A stretch of 64,000 nucleotides of DNA. It comes from Pseudoflavonifractor sp902362925 (GTDB taxonomy: Bacteria > Bacillota > Clostridia > Oscillospirales > Oscillospiraceae). This document shows, piece after piece, positions 1 to 8,372 of this stretch (position 1 is its first letter; each line of letters starts with the position of its first letter). Under the pieces are notes generated by a model, which searched no databases, was not told the origin of the DNA, and saw nothing but the letters and a program-made list of their open reading frames with translations. The stretch is taken from assembly GCA_902362925.1 (NCBI GenBank), contig CABIYL010000018.1. One strand, written 5' to 3'. Both the position numbers and the translations under genes were made by a program.

Positions 1-22
1 ATTCAGGCCCATCCTGACTGTC

Positions 23-89
23 CTCCCTTTGCTATCTTTCGTGCAGTTGGCAGACCGCACTTCAATTATAGCAAAGGGAGTTTTCTTTT
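23..89 (+). terminator. Rho-independent terminator, plus direction
   Basis: A perfect 13-bp inverted repeat (23-35 with 68-80) encloses a loop of about 32 bases and is followed by TTTTCTTTT at 81-89. The T-run is on the plus strand, so it would end a transcript entering from left of the window. The long loop makes it less typical than the other terminators here. Confidence 0.55.
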
Positions 90-117
90 CCGCCTCATCG
101 CCCTAGGCTTTTTTGAA

Positions 118-146
118 CCACTCGCCTAGCGAGTGGTTTTCTTTAT
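118..146 (+). terminator. Rho-independent terminator, plus direction
   Basis: CCACTCGC, loop CTA, GCGAGTGG (118-136), then TTTTCTTT. A compact 8-bp stem plus T-run on the plus strand. Together with the hairpin at 23-80 it suggests a plus-strand gene ending just left of the window, converging on the minus-strand desulfurase gene. Confidence 0.65.
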
Positions 147-148
147 AC

Positions 149-186
149 AAAAATCCGCTATGCTTTGCAGCCCAAAGCATAGCGGA
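149..186 (-). terminator. Terminator of the desulfurase operon
   Basis: A perfect 13-bp stem (154-166 with 174-186) lies immediately downstream of the minus-strand stop codon at 190. Read on the minus strand it is followed by TTTTTG, so it should terminate the desulfurase transcript. The plus-strand side also carries a short T-run, so it may act both ways. Confidence 0.75.
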
Positions 187-189
187 CTT

Positions 190-1335
190 TTAATGCAACG
201 CGGTATTCTTCCCGCGGGCGGCGATGCACCTGACCGCGCGGACAAATCGTTCCGTTTCACAAAGACTGTTAAAGGCGGAAAAGCTGGCGCGAATTGTGCC
301 CGTCTCCAGTGTGCCTGCAGACTGATGGGCCAGCGGCGCGCAGTGCAGTCCCGCACGGACCGCAATTCCCATCTCCCCCAGCACGGCGCCTGCCTCCTCG
401 CAGTCCATGTCCTGAATGCGGAAGGACAGCACACCGGCCTGTCTGGTCCCCTCCCCCGCCACATATACGGTCACGCCGGGAATCCCGGAGAGCGCCCGGG
501 CAGTACGCCGGGTCAGCATCTCCTCGTGGGCAAAAATTTTCTCCGTGCCCATTCGGGAGACATACCGGATACCCTCCAGCAGCCCGGCGATGCCCGCGAT
601 GTTGTGGGTCCCTGCCTCCAGCCGGTCAGGCAGGAAATCCGGCACCTCCTGGAGGGCTGAAAGGCTACCAGTGCCTCCCTCCAAAAGGGGCTGGGTCTCC
701 GCGTTACACAGCAGCAGCCCGGTCCCCTGGGGGCCGTAGAGGCCCTTGTGGCCTGGCATGGCAATAAAGGCGGCCCGCAGCTCATCCATATGCACCCGCA
801 AGCAGCCGGCAGACTGGGAGGCATCCAGGATAAACGGCACGCCCCGCTCTCTGCACAGTGCGGCAATCCGGTCCACAGGGAGAATGTAGCCGAACACATT
901 GGACACATGATTGCAGATAACCGCCCGCACCTCTCCGGTCAGCTGCTTCTCAAACTGCCGGAACAGCTGGTCCGGACAGAACAGCGGCCCGGAGGCCACC
1001 TTAATCTGTATGTCTTTCATACTATGGAGCGGGCGGGTCACCGCATTGTGCTCATAGCCGGAAATGAGCACGGTATCTCCCGGATGGACCAGGGATTTGA
1101 TTGCCAGATTGAGCCCGTGGGTGGCGTTCATGGTAAACACCACCTGTTCCGGGTTTTCCACCCGGAACAGCTCGGCGGCTGCCTGACGACAGGCAAAGGC
1201 CGTATCCGCCGCCAGCGCCGCCGGGCGGTGGCTTCCGCGGCCCGGACTGGCCATATGCCCCATGGCATAGGCTGTGGCCCTGGCAACGGACGGCGGCTTC
1301 TGCATGGTGGTGGCCGCGCTGTCCAGATATATCAT
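190..1335 (-). CDS. Cysteine desulfurase family protein (class V aminotransferase fold)
   Basis: A 381-residue PLP enzyme predicted to remove sulfur (or selenium) from cysteine or selenocysteine. It opens with IYLDSAATT, has ATHG near residue 72, DASQSAG near 171, and the PLP-binding lysine in PGHKGLYGPQGTG near residue 197. The catalytic-loop cysteine is in the C-terminal RAGLHCAPLAH motif. The chosen ATG (1335) is preceded by AGAGGTG and overlaps the stop of the upstream DUF3343 gene as ATGA, implying translational coupling. Upstream in-frame sequence reads into that gene and is not used. The type with an adjacent DUF3343 gene is common in Firmicutes and has been linked to selenium use; that role is inference. 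The exact substrate cannot be told from sequence. Confidence 0.88.
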   Translation of the reverse strand: MIYLDSAATTMQKPPSVARATAYAMGHMASPGRGSHRPAALAADTAFACRQAAAELFRVENPEQVVFTMNATHGLNLAIKSLVHPGDTVLISGYEHNAVTRPLHSMKDIQIKVASGPLFCPDQLFRQFEKQLTGEVRAVICNHVSNVFGYILPVDRIAALCRERGVPFILDASQSAGCLRVHMDELRAAFIAMPGHKGLYGPQGTGLLLCNAETQPLLEGGTGSLSALQEVPDFLPDRLEAGTHNIAGIAGLLEGIRYVSRMGTEKIFAHEEMLTRRTARALSGIPGVTVYVAGEGTRQAGVLSFRIQDMDCEEAGAVLGEMGIAVRAGLHCAPLAHQSAGTLETGTIRASFSAFNSLCETERFVRAVRCIAARGKNTALH

Positions 1336-1589
1336 AGCAGCCGCACCTCTTTGTAGCTCCCGTCGGCAGACTGAATAAAGACCCGTTTGGGGGTCAGCCC
1401 CACCCGCCCCAGAATTGTCAGGGCGTCCGCCAGATTGCGCTCCGAGACCTTCACCGCGTGGCTGCATCCCTCACCGGAGACGCTTCTGGGGGAGCGCAGA
1501 ATATGGGCCGTAATGCCGGCCCGCTCCAATGCCTGAGCTGTCCGCTGGGCATAGGTCAGGGAGCGGCAGATAATCAGGTAGTATACCAT
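1332..1589 (-). CDS. DUF3343 protein, putative Se/S carrier-like
   Basis: An 85-residue protein of the DUF3343 (Se_S_carrier-like) family, with the characteristic YLIICRSLTYAQR start and a conserved cysteine in the central GCSHAVKV segment. Family members usually sit beside a cysteine desulfurase, as here (4-base overlap). A carrier role for sulfur or selenium passed from the desulfurase is a family-level hypothesis, not shown by this sequence. The start is the ATG at 1589; a TTG one codon upstream is possible. No clear promoter was found in the 200 bases upstream. Confidence 0.75.
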   Translation of the reverse strand: MVYYLIICRSLTYAQRTAQALERAGITAHILRSPRSVSGEGCSHAVKVSERNLADALTILGRVGLTPKRVFIQSADGSYKEVRLL

Positions 1590-1757
1590 CAAACATGACC
1601 ATTCCTTTCCTGGGTGTTTCTCAATGGCCGCAGCCTTCTGAGAGGAATGTCATTGTTCCTTGCGTTCTGCGCTGCCCCTGCCGGGCATGGCGGGACAAAA
1701 CGCTCCTCTCGCCCCAGTATATGCCGCCCGGCAGCCCATCGCCACGGACTGCTGACA

Positions 1758-1790
1758 CAAAAACAGGCGCCGCCCGAAGGCAGCGCCTGT
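1758..1790 (-). terminator. Terminator downstream of ispF
   Basis: ACAGGCGCTGCC, loop TTCG, GGCGGCGCCTGT on the minus strand (one G-T mismatch in 12 bp) is followed by TTTTGTG. It starts 7 bases after the ispF stop. The UUCG tetraloop is an especially stable form. The remaining 1590-1757 stretch before the DUF3343 gene shows no gene and no RNA element I recognise. Confidence 0.85.
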
Positions 1791-1796
1791 TGACAT

Positions 1797-2270
1797 TCAG
1801 TTCTCTTCCAGCAGGACAACCGCGTGGGCGGCGATTCCATCCCCGCTTCCGGTAAAGCCAAGGCCCTCCTCTGTGGTGGCCTTCACGTTCACCCGGTCCT
1901 CGGAGACGCCCATATGCTGGGCCAGCACAGCCCGCATGGTCGGAATATAGCCCGCCAGCTTGGGCCGCTGGGCCAGAATGGTCATATCCGCGTTTCCCAG
2001 CCTGAACCCGCCGGCATGCAGGCGCTCCATCACCCGGTCCAGCAGCACCAGGCTGGAGATGCCCTCATAGGCCGGGTCGTTGTCAGGGAATAGCTTCCCG
2101 ATGTCCCCCAGCGCCGCAGCGCCCAGAAGGGCATCCATCAGCGCGTGGGTCAGCACGTCGGCATCCGAGTGCCCCAGCAACCCTTTCTCCCACGGAATCT
2201 CTGTTCCGCCCAGAATCAGCTTTCGATCCGGCACCAGGCGGTGTACGTCATATCCATGTCCGATCCGCAA
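1797..2270 (-). CDS. ispF: 2-C-methyl-D-erythritol 2,4-cyclodiphosphate synthase
   Basis: Fifth step of the MEP isoprenoid pathway: cyclises CDP-methylerythritol 2-phosphate to MEcPP with loss of CMP. The 157-residue length is normal for the family. The N-terminal RIGHGYDVH supplies the metal-binding Asp and His, GHSDADVLTHALMDALLG holds the third metal histidine, and DIGKLFPD follows. The C-terminal KATTEEGLGFTGSGDGIAAHA is also typical. The gene follows ispD with a 46-base gap, so the two pathway genes are co-transcribed, and IspH of the same pathway is encoded nearby at 3.9-5.8 kb. Confidence 0.97.
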   Translation of the reverse strand: MRIGHGYDVHRLVPDRKLILGGTEIPWEKGLLGHSDADVLTHALMDALLGAAALGDIGKLFPDNDPAYEGISSLVLLDRVMERLHAGGFRLGNADMTILAQRPKLAGYIPTMRAVLAQHMGVSEDRVNVKATTEEGLGFTGSGDGIAAHAVVLLEEN

Positions 2271-2316
2271 TCCTGTTCACTCGCTTTCCTCTGCCCACCC
2301 GGGCAGCATGATATTC

Positions 2317-3045
2317 TTACGTATCCCGGCTGTGCAGGATGGCCTCCGCCACCAGCATATCCGCCGGAGTTGTAATCTTGATGTTCTCATAGGAGCCCTC
2401 TGTCAGGCAGACCTTCATGCCGATGCGCTCCACCGCGCTGCAGTCGTCCGTAATGGCCGCGCCGTCCTCCACTGCCTTGCGCAGCGCGCCCAGCAGCAGG
2501 TCGCCGTCAAACACCTGGGGCGTCTGGATGGCAAAGAGCTGCGCCCGGTCGGGAGTCTCCGCCACCACGCCGTCCACGGCCCGCTTGATGGTGTCCTTTA
2601 CCGGAACCGCCGGAGCAGCAGCACCGCACTCTGCAGCCTTCCGGATGGCCTCATCAATTACCTCCACCGTCACCAGCGGACGCGCACCGTCATGGACCGC
2701 AATCAGCTCCGCCCGGCCGCTCACCTCTTCCACACCGGCCAGCACGGAGTCCGCTCTGGTGGCGCCGCCAATCAGCACCTTTGTCACCTTGTCCAGTGCG
2801 CAATCCCGGCAAAGCTGTCCCACCGGCACAATCAAATCCTCCCGGGTGACCACCACAATCTCCTGGATATACTCCGAGGCACTCAGGGCCTGCAGCGTAT
2901 GTACCAGGACAGGGACGTCATCCAGAGGCAGGAGAATCTTGTCCTGTCCCTCCATCCTCCGGGAGGAACCCGCCGCAGGCACAACCGCCGAACACCGCGG
3001 CCCCTGAGGCTCCCGTTTTTTTCGCAGCCGTTTGAGCAGTCCCAC
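2317..3045 (-). CDS. ispD: 2-C-methyl-D-erythritol 4-phosphate cytidylyltransferase
   Basis: Third step of the MEP pathway: transfers CMP from CTP to methylerythritol 4-phosphate. The CTP-binding loop VPAAGSSRRM lies near residues 21-30, followed by GGATRADSV, VHDGARPLV and IQTPQVF, all IspD landmarks. I place the start at the GTG at 3045 because GGAAGGGGGA stands at the right distance; the reading frame stays open further upstream but that extension lacks family similarity. This gives 242 residues with a basic leader (LLKRLRKKREPQ) before the nucleotidyltransferase fold. It precedes ispF. Confidence 0.95.
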   Translation of the reverse strand: MGLLKRLRKKREPQGPRCSAVVPAAGSSRRMEGQDKILLPLDDVPVLVHTLQALSASEYIQEIVVVTREDLIVPVGQLCRDCALDKVTKVLIGGATRADSVLAGVEEVSGRAELIAVHDGARPLVTVEVIDEAIRKAAECGAAAPAVPVKDTIKRAVDGVVAETPDRAQLFAIQTPQVFDGDLLLGALRKAVEDGAAITDDCSAVERIGMKVCLTEGSYENIKITTPADMLVAEAILHSRDT

Positions 3046-3219
3046 GTTCTTTCCCCCTTCCAGGGCCTTGCCCCGCTTTCTATTTCGCCATGGATACACC
3101 AAAAAAGCACAACTTCCTCCCGGCTTTTGACGCCCCCGCGTCAGCCGAGGGGAAGTTATGCTTCCGGCAAACCGCAGGCCTTCCAACCTGCGGCACTCAA
3201 TCTTTCATCTCTATCTTTA

Positions 3220-3696
3220 TTAGGACATCGCGCCGTTTATGCGCGCCTCCACATCCTCATAGCTGGCATTCTGAGAGAGGACAATCTCGGAGATCAGAAT
3301 CTGCTTGGCAGAGTGCAGCATTTTGCGCTCCCCGGTGGAGAGTCCCCGGTCCTCATCACGGCGCATCAGCCCCTTGACCACACGGGCCACCTCCAGCAGG
3401 TCGCCGCTCTTCAGGCGCATCATGTTTTCCCGGTAGCGGCGGTTCCAGTTCTGGGTCATATCCACCTCAATGTCCGGTATGGCGGCAAGAACTCTGTCTG
3501 CTTCGTCCCGCTGGCAGACAGGGCGCACGCCTATCTCCTCGCTGTGCTCCGTGGGAACCATAACCAGCATCCCGCCCACAGGCAGCTTGAGGATGTAGTA
3601 CTCGCGCACCACGCCGTTTACCTTCTTGCGGACAATGCTGTCTACTACGCCTGCACCGTGCATCGGATGGACGATTTTGTCGCCTACCTGAAACAT
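3220..3696 (-). CDS. CarD-family RNA polymerase-binding regulator
   Basis: A 158-residue protein with the N-terminal CarD/CdnL/TRCF RNA-polymerase-interaction domain (MFQVGDKIVHPMHGAGVV, residues 1 to about 60, ending in VPTEHSEEIGVRPV), then a helical C-terminal domain (about 70-150) with the DNA-contact-like WNRRYRENMMRLKSGDLLEVA. Family members bind the polymerase beta subunit and stabilise open promoter complexes. The gene has its own good promoter (3747-3775). A 7-bp GC hairpin (3172-3193) downstream may be a weak terminator before ispD. Confidence 0.93.
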   Translation of the reverse strand: MFQVGDKIVHPMHGAGVVDSIVRKKVNGVVREYYILKLPVGGMLVMVPTEHSEEIGVRPVCQRDEADRVLAAIPDIEVDMTQNWNRRYRENMMRLKSGDLLEVARVVKGLMRRDEDRGLSTGERKMLHSAKQILISEIVLSQNASYEDVEARINGAMS

Positions 3697-3746
3697 GTTA
3701 CACCTCCAATTACCGCTGATACCTCCACTGTGCCGAATATAGTTAT

Positions 3747-3775
3747 ATTATAGTCATTTTTCTCCTGTTTTGCAA
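3747..3775 (-). promoter_or_regulatory. Sigma-A promoter of carD
   Basis: On the minus strand, TTGCAA (-35, 3770-3775), a 17-base spacer and a perfect TATAAT (-10, 3747-3752), about 50 bases before the carD start codon. An AT-rich island in otherwise GC-rich DNA. Confidence 0.8.
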
Positions 3776-3815
3776 GGGAAAAACGGCAAATTCTCCAGCC
3801 AAACTGTAAATATTG

Positions 3816-3856
3816 CGAAAAAAGCGGCCTGTTTCCTTTCGGAAACAGGCCGCTTT
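3816..3856 (-). terminator. Terminator of the ispH-S1 operon
   Basis: A perfect 16-bp stem (3821-3836 with 3841-3856) closes a TTTC/GAAA tetraloop and, on the minus strand, is followed by a run of T. It lies 20 bases after the stop of the IspH-S1 gene and just upstream of the carD promoter. Confidence 0.92.
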
Positions 3857-3875
3857 GCAGCTTGACGATGCAGGA

Positions 3876-5825
3876 TTACTCCGCGTCGGTATCGGCCGCC
3901 TCGGCTTCCTCGCCGCCCTCCAGCAGAGCGCGGATGGACAGGGAGACCTTCTTGCGGTCCATGTCGATGTCGGTGATCTTCACGTCCACCATCTGGCCCT
4001 CGCTGAGCACATCGCCGGGCTTCTCGATGCGGTGATCGGCGATCTGGGAGATGTGGATCAGGCCGTCCACGCCGGGGACGATCTCGGCAAAGGCGCCGAA
4101 GGTCATCAGCTTGACAACCTTGACGTTGGCGGTGTCGCCCACGCTGTACTTGGTGGTGAACACAGTCCAGGGATCCTGGCTGCGGTCCTTCATGCCCAGA
4201 GAGATCTTCTTCTTCTCCTTGTCGAAGGAGATGACGTACACCTCAACGGTGTCGCCCACCTTCACTACCTCAGAGGGGTGCTTGATGCGGCTCCAGGACA
4301 GCTCGGAGATGTGGACCATGCCGTCCACGCCGCCGATGTCCACGAAGGCGCCGTAGGAAGTCAGGGACTTCACGGTACCAGTGTACTTCTTGCCCTCCTC
4401 GATGTTCTCCCACACCTCGGCGGCCTTAGCGGCGCGCTCCTCGGCGGTGACAGCGCGGATGGAGCCCACCACACGGCGGCGGGCACGGTTGACCTCGGTG
4501 ATGCGCAGGCGGACATGCTTCTTCAGCAGCTCGCTCATGGGAGTCTCGCGGGGCAGGCCGGTCTGGGAGGCGGGCACGAACACCCGAACACCCTTGATGC
4601 TGACCACGATGCCGCCCTTGTTCTCCTCGGTGACAACGCCCTCGACAGTGGTGTGATCCTCACGGGCCTGCTCAATGTCGTCCCAGCTCTTGACGGTGTC
4701 GAGACGCTTCTTGGACAGGGTGACAACACCCTCCTGATCGTTGACGCGCATGACATAGGTCTCGATCTCGTCGCCCACGTGGACCAGATCTTCAACCTTT
4801 ACAGTGGGATCGTCGGTCAGCTCAGACACCGGTATGTAACCGGCGTGCTTGGTGCCGAGATCGACGTAGATCTCAGTGGGCGTAATGCCAGTGACAACGC
4901 CTGTAACCTTCTCCCCTGTATTTAAAGTTTTGATCGATTTCTCCAGCATTTCAGCGAAGGATTCCTCGATCTCCATGGTTTCGTCGCTCATTTTGTCATA
5001 GACCTCCTTTATAATCCACCCGGGCGTGGACGCACCCGCGGTGATTCCAATAGAAGCCTTCCCGTACAGGTTGGAAGGTTCCAGATCCTCCGTCCCTTCG
5101 ATCCAGAGGACCTGAGGACAGAGCGCTGCGCACAGCTCCGCGAGCCTTCTCGTATTGGAGCTCTTGCGGTCTCCAATCACAATCATGGCGTCGCTTTTGG
5201 CGGCTAGAGCCTGGGCCGCTTCCTGGCGCTTGCACGTAGCACTACATATTGTATCAAAAACTTTTAAATTTGTACACTCTTTTTTTGCTTTTTCTACGCA
5301 CAAATCCCAACTTTTTCTGGCAGCGGTGGTTTGGGAAACCAAAGTAAGGGGCTTTTTCCGATTTTCGGAATCTTTATCCAGCCATTTTTCTAGCTCTTCC
5401 ACGTCCGCCAGAACCACCGGATGGGTGCACCAGCCGGCAATTGCGGTGATCTCCGGGTGGTTGGGCGTTCCAATGATGACAGGCTGACGGCCTGCCTGCT
5501 CCGCCTCCGCCACAATCTTGTGGATGCGGGAGACATTGGGACAGGTGGCATCCAGAATCTCTCCCCGGGCGCTCAGCGCCTCATGAACTGCCTTGGGCTC
5601 GCCGTGGGAGCGGATGATCACCGTGGCTCCCTCTGGAACCTCCTCAGGCCGCGCCACGCTGGTCAGGCCCATGGATTCCAGACGGCGCACCACGCTGTCG
5701 TTGTGGATCAGGCTGCCCAGCATCACGCACCGCTTCCCGGAGGAAGCCGCCTGCTCCGCCATCTCCACCGCCCGCTTGACGCCGTAACAGAATCCGGCGT
5801 GCTCCGCCATCGTCACATTGCTCAT
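3876..5825 (-). CDS. Fusion of HMBPP reductase (IspH/LytB) and ribosomal protein S1
   Basis: A 649-residue bifunctional protein. Residues 1 to about 280 are IspH, the 4Fe-4S enzyme making IPP/DMAPP in the last MEP step, with cluster cysteines in AGFCYGVKRA, DATCPNV and TICSATCKRQ plus the HGEP and TPNHPE motifs. From about residue 300 there are four S1 RNA-binding repeats (for example VVTGITPTEIYVDLG, SLTSYGAFVDIGGVDGMVHISEL, KLMTFGAFAEIVPGVDGLIHISQ), then an acidic tail. This fusion is known in Clostridia. Its start overlaps the plsC stop as ATGA, so it is last in the FAD-oxidoreductase/cmk/plsC operon. Confidence 0.96.
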   Translation of the reverse strand: MSNVTMAEHAGFCYGVKRAVEMAEQAASSGKRCVMLGSLIHNDSVVRRLESMGLTSVARPEEVPEGATVIIRSHGEPKAVHEALSARGEILDATCPNVSRIHKIVAEAEQAGRQPVIIGTPNHPEITAIAGWCTHPVVLADVEELEKWLDKDSENRKKPLTLVSQTTAARKSWDLCVEKAKKECTNLKVFDTICSATCKRQEAAQALAAKSDAMIVIGDRKSSNTRRLAELCAALCPQVLWIEGTEDLEPSNLYGKASIGITAGASTPGWIIKEVYDKMSDETMEIEESFAEMLEKSIKTLNTGEKVTGVVTGITPTEIYVDLGTKHAGYIPVSELTDDPTVKVEDLVHVGDEIETYVMRVNDQEGVVTLSKKRLDTVKSWDDIEQAREDHTTVEGVVTEENKGGIVVSIKGVRVFVPASQTGLPRETPMSELLKKHVRLRITEVNRARRRVVGSIRAVTAEERAAKAAEVWENIEEGKKYTGTVKSLTSYGAFVDIGGVDGMVHISELSWSRIKHPSEVVKVGDTVEVYVISFDKEKKKISLGMKDRSQDPWTVFTTKYSVGDTANVKVVKLMTFGAFAEIVPGVDGLIHISQIADHRIEKPGDVLSEGQMVDVKITDIDMDRKKVSLSIRALLEGGEEAEAADTDAE

Positions 5826-6439
5826 GCCGCCTTGGCCTCCAGCGCGTGGATGCGCTCCATCAGATCCTCGGCGATCACCTTATATTCCTCCGCGGTTCCC
5901 TTCTTGCTCTCCACCTGGGGATAGTATGGCTCACCGATGACGATATTAGTGAAGCGGAACCAATTCTTTTTTTCCGGAATGTAGACCGGCACAATGGGTA
6001 CGCCAGTGCGGACGGCCAGCATGGCCGCGCCGCTCTTGGCCTCGCTCTCGTGGCCGTATTTATCCACGCCGCCCTTGACACGGGTACCCTCGGGGAACAG
6101 CAGTACCTTTTCGCCGCTCTTGAGGTACTTGATGGCAGTCTTGATGGCGGTTACATCGGACTTGCCACGGTCCACGGCAAATACTCCGGCCTTTTTCAGC
6201 AGCCAGCCCAGCACCGGGATGTTCATAAACTCCGACTTGGCCATGGGCCGCAGCTGACACTTCCGTCCCACTGCCATTACCAGGCAGACCGGGTCGTTCA
6301 GGCAGGAGTGGTTGGCGCAGAACAGCGCCCCGCCCTCAGGCAGGTTCTCTTTTCCGATGGCCCGGCAGGGATGGCACAGGCTGAAGAAGGGCCAGATGAT
6401 GGTCCAGAGGATGGAATAAACGGTGTGTATGCTTTTCAT
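5822..6439 (-). CDS. plsC: 1-acyl-sn-glycerol-3-phosphate acyltransferase
   Basis: A 205-residue lysophosphatidate acyltransferase that makes phosphatidate at the membrane. The acyltransferase block I is NHSCLNDP near residue 43 (H and D of the HX4D motif) and block III is FPEGTRVKGG near 116. A hydrophobic N-terminal segment (YSILWTIIWPFFSLC) probably anchors it. It overlaps cmk upstream and ispH-S1 downstream by 4 bases each; the order cmk, plsC, ispH-S1 is standard in Clostridia. Confidence 0.93.
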   Translation of the reverse strand: MKSIHTVYSILWTIIWPFFSLCHPCRAIGKENLPEGGALFCANHSCLNDPVCLVMAVGRKCQLRPMAKSEFMNIPVLGWLLKKAGVFAVDRGKSDVTAIKTAIKYLKSGEKVLLFPEGTRVKGGVDKYGHESEAKSGAAMLAVRTGVPIVPVYIPEKKNWFRFTNIVIGEPYYPQVESKKGTAEEYKVIAEDLMERIHALEAKAA

Positions 6440-7116
6440 GAGTCCAGACGCTCCTTAATGGTTTTCAGCAGCACCTCAAAGCTCTCCTCCAGAGAGTTGC
6501 CGGTTGTGTCCACCGGGATGGCGTCCTCCGCCTTGCGCAGGGGGGCCGCAGCCCGCTGGGTGTCCTTTTCATCCCGGGCCACAATCTCGGACAGTACGGT
6601 GTCGTAATCACTGTCCACACCCCGCTCCTTCAGCTCGGCATACCGGCGGCGGGCACGGTCCTCAGAGGTTGCGGTGAGGAAAATTTTCACATCCGCCTCG
6701 GGCAGCACCACGGTGCCGATATCCCGCCCGTCCATAATCACGTTCTGCCGCCGGGCCAGTTCCCGCTGCATATCCATCAGAAAGGCCCGCACCTCGGGGA
6801 CTGCGGACACCATGGAGGCATACCGGGAGATCTCGGGCAGACGGATTTCCTCGCTCACGTCCTCCTCGTCCAGATACATATGCTGGAGGCCGTCCGCACC
6901 GTGGCGCAGGTCAATGGACAGACCGGGCAGCATGCCGATTACGGCGCTGCTGTCCTCCGGCGAGATACCGCTGCGGTAGGCGGCCAGTCCAACCGTACGG
7001 TAGATGGCGCCTGTGTCCACATAGAGATACCCAAGGGATTTGGCCAGCATTCTGGCCAGCGTGCTCTTTCCCGCACCGGACGGTCCGTCCAGCGCGATAC
7101 TTCTGTACTTCAACAC
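6436..7116 (-). CDS. cmk: Cytidylate kinase
   Basis: Phosphorylates CMP/dCMP for pyrimidine nucleotide and lipid synthesis. The P-loop is LDGPSGAGKST near residues 8-18, with DTGAIYRTVGL, the CMP-binding MDGRDIGTVVLP and the LID-region SEDRARRRYAEL. The start is taken as the GTG at 7116, preceded by GGAGGAG; the neighbouring TTG at 7113 overlaps the upstream stop and is an alternative. About 226 residues, normal for Cmk. The frame runs open for 22 codons further upstream, but that part has no family match. Confidence 0.95.
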   Translation of the reverse strand: MLKYRSIALDGPSGAGKSTLARMLAKSLGYLYVDTGAIYRTVGLAAYRSGISPEDSSAVIGMLPGLSIDLRHGADGLQHMYLDEEDVSEEIRLPEISRYASMVSAVPEVRAFLMDMQRELARRQNVIMDGRDIGTVVLPEADVKIFLTATSEDRARRRYAELKERGVDSDYDTVLSEIVARDEKDTQRAAAPLRKAEDAIPVDTTGNSLEESFEVLLKTIKERLDS

Positions 7117-8372
7117 AATTCTCCTCCCGCCTGTAATACGGCTTCCGCAGCGGACTCCCCCGCCGCATGGCCGGTAGACCACGCAATCTGAAGATTAAAT
7201 CCGCCGGTGTAGGCGTCGGCGTCCAGCACCTCACCTGCGAAGTAAACTCCCTTTACAAGCTTTGACTGCATCGTCTTGGGGTCCACCTCGGTAACCTTGA
7301 TGCCGCCGGAGGTCACAATGGCCTCCTCCACCGGACGGGGCCCCGTGATCTCCACCGGGAAATTCTTCAGCAGCTCCAGCAGACGCCGGCGTCCCTCCCG
7401 GGTGACGGAGTTGGCCTTGGTCCCGTCCGGGATACCGGTCAGCTCTGCCAGCACCGGCACCATCAGCCGGGGCACCAGGCCGTCCAGCACATTGTGGAAC
7501 TCCCGGTTGGGGTTCTCGCTCAGGTCCCGCAGGATGCGGGTGTCCAGCGTCTTCTCGTCCAGTGCCGGCTTCATGTCAATCCAGACCGTGTAGTGGTCCT
7601 TGTCAAAATCCCGCATATGGGCGCTGGCGCTGAGAATCAGGGGGCCGGAGAGGCCGAAATGGGTGAACAGCATCTCCCCCTGCTCCTGGTAAATCACCTT
7701 TTTCTTGCTGTTTTTCACCTTAATCGCCACGTTCCGCAGGGACAGTCCCTGCATTCTGCGGCACAAATCCCCCTCGGCCACCAGCGGCACCAGGGAGGGT
7801 TTTGGGGGAATGATGGTGTGGCCCAGCGCCGCCGCCATCTGATAGCCGTCGCCGGTGGATCCGGTCAGCGGATAGGAGACGCCGCCTGTGGCAAGGATAA
7901 CCGCCTTACAGCGATATTCTCCCCGCTCTGTGTGCACGCGCAGTTCGTCCCCGGCGGAGCGGATATCAGCCGCCCGCTCTTCCCGGATCTCCACGCCAGC
8001 GCGGCGCAGCCCCATCAGCAGGGCGTCAATGATATCCGCGGCCTTGTCGGACTCTGGAAACACCCGGTTCCCCCGCTCCGTCTTGAGCTTCACGCCCAGT
8101 GCGGTAAAGAGCTCCTTTACCGATGCGGGCGGAAACCGGGTCACCGAGCTGGTGAGAAACCGGCCGTTGTGGGGGATGTTCTTCAATACCTCGTCAGGGG
8201 CGCAGTCGTTGGTGACGTTGCAGCGGCCCTTTCCGGTGATGTACAGCTTGCGGCCCAGCTTCTGGTTGCGCTCCAGTAGAATCACGGACGCGCCCTTCCG
8301 TGCCGCGGTCAGGGCGGCCATACATCCTGCTGCGCCGCCACCGATGACAACGATATCTGTCTCTATGGTCAA
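7110..8372 (-). CDS. NAD(P)/FAD-dependent oxidoreductase, HI0933/BaiN-like
   Basis: A 420-residue flavoprotein of the HI0933 family. The N-terminal FAD-binding Rossmann motif is VVIGGGAAGCMAALTAA, followed by KGRCNVTND, then GGVSYPLTGSTGDGYQMA near residue 165 and a C-terminal FAD segment (GVYFAGEVLDADAYTGGFN). It is first in an overlapping set with cmk, plsC and ispH-S1. Family members include BaiN of gut bile-acid-converting clostridia, but most have no proven substrate, so no bile-acid role is claimed here. Confidence 0.88.
   Translation of the reverse strand: MTIETDIVVIGGGAAGCMAALTAARKGASVILLERNQKLGRKLYITGKGRCNVTNDCAPDEVLKNIPHNGRFLTSSVTRFPPASVKELFTALGVKLKTERGNRVFPESDKAADIIDALLMGLRRAGVEIREERAADIRSAGDELRVHTERGEYRCKAVILATGGVSYPLTGSTGDGYQMAAALGHTIIPPKPSLVPLVAEGDLCRRMQGLSLRNVAIKVKNSKKKVIYQEQGEMLFTHFGLSGPLILSASAHMRDFDKDHYTVWIDMKPALDEKTLDTRILRDLSENPNREFHNVLDGLVPRLMVPVLAELTGIPDGTKANSVTREGRRRLLELLKNFPVEITGPRPVEEAIVTSGGIKVTEVDPKTMQSKLVKGVYFAGEVLDADAYTGGFNLQIAWSTGHAAGESAAEAVLQAGGELC

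Noticed and set aside
1589..1861. Minus-strand open frame between ispF and the DUF3343 gene
   Set aside because: Overlaps the ispF 3' end and its terminator in another frame; Arg/Cys/Pro-rich composition with no family match.
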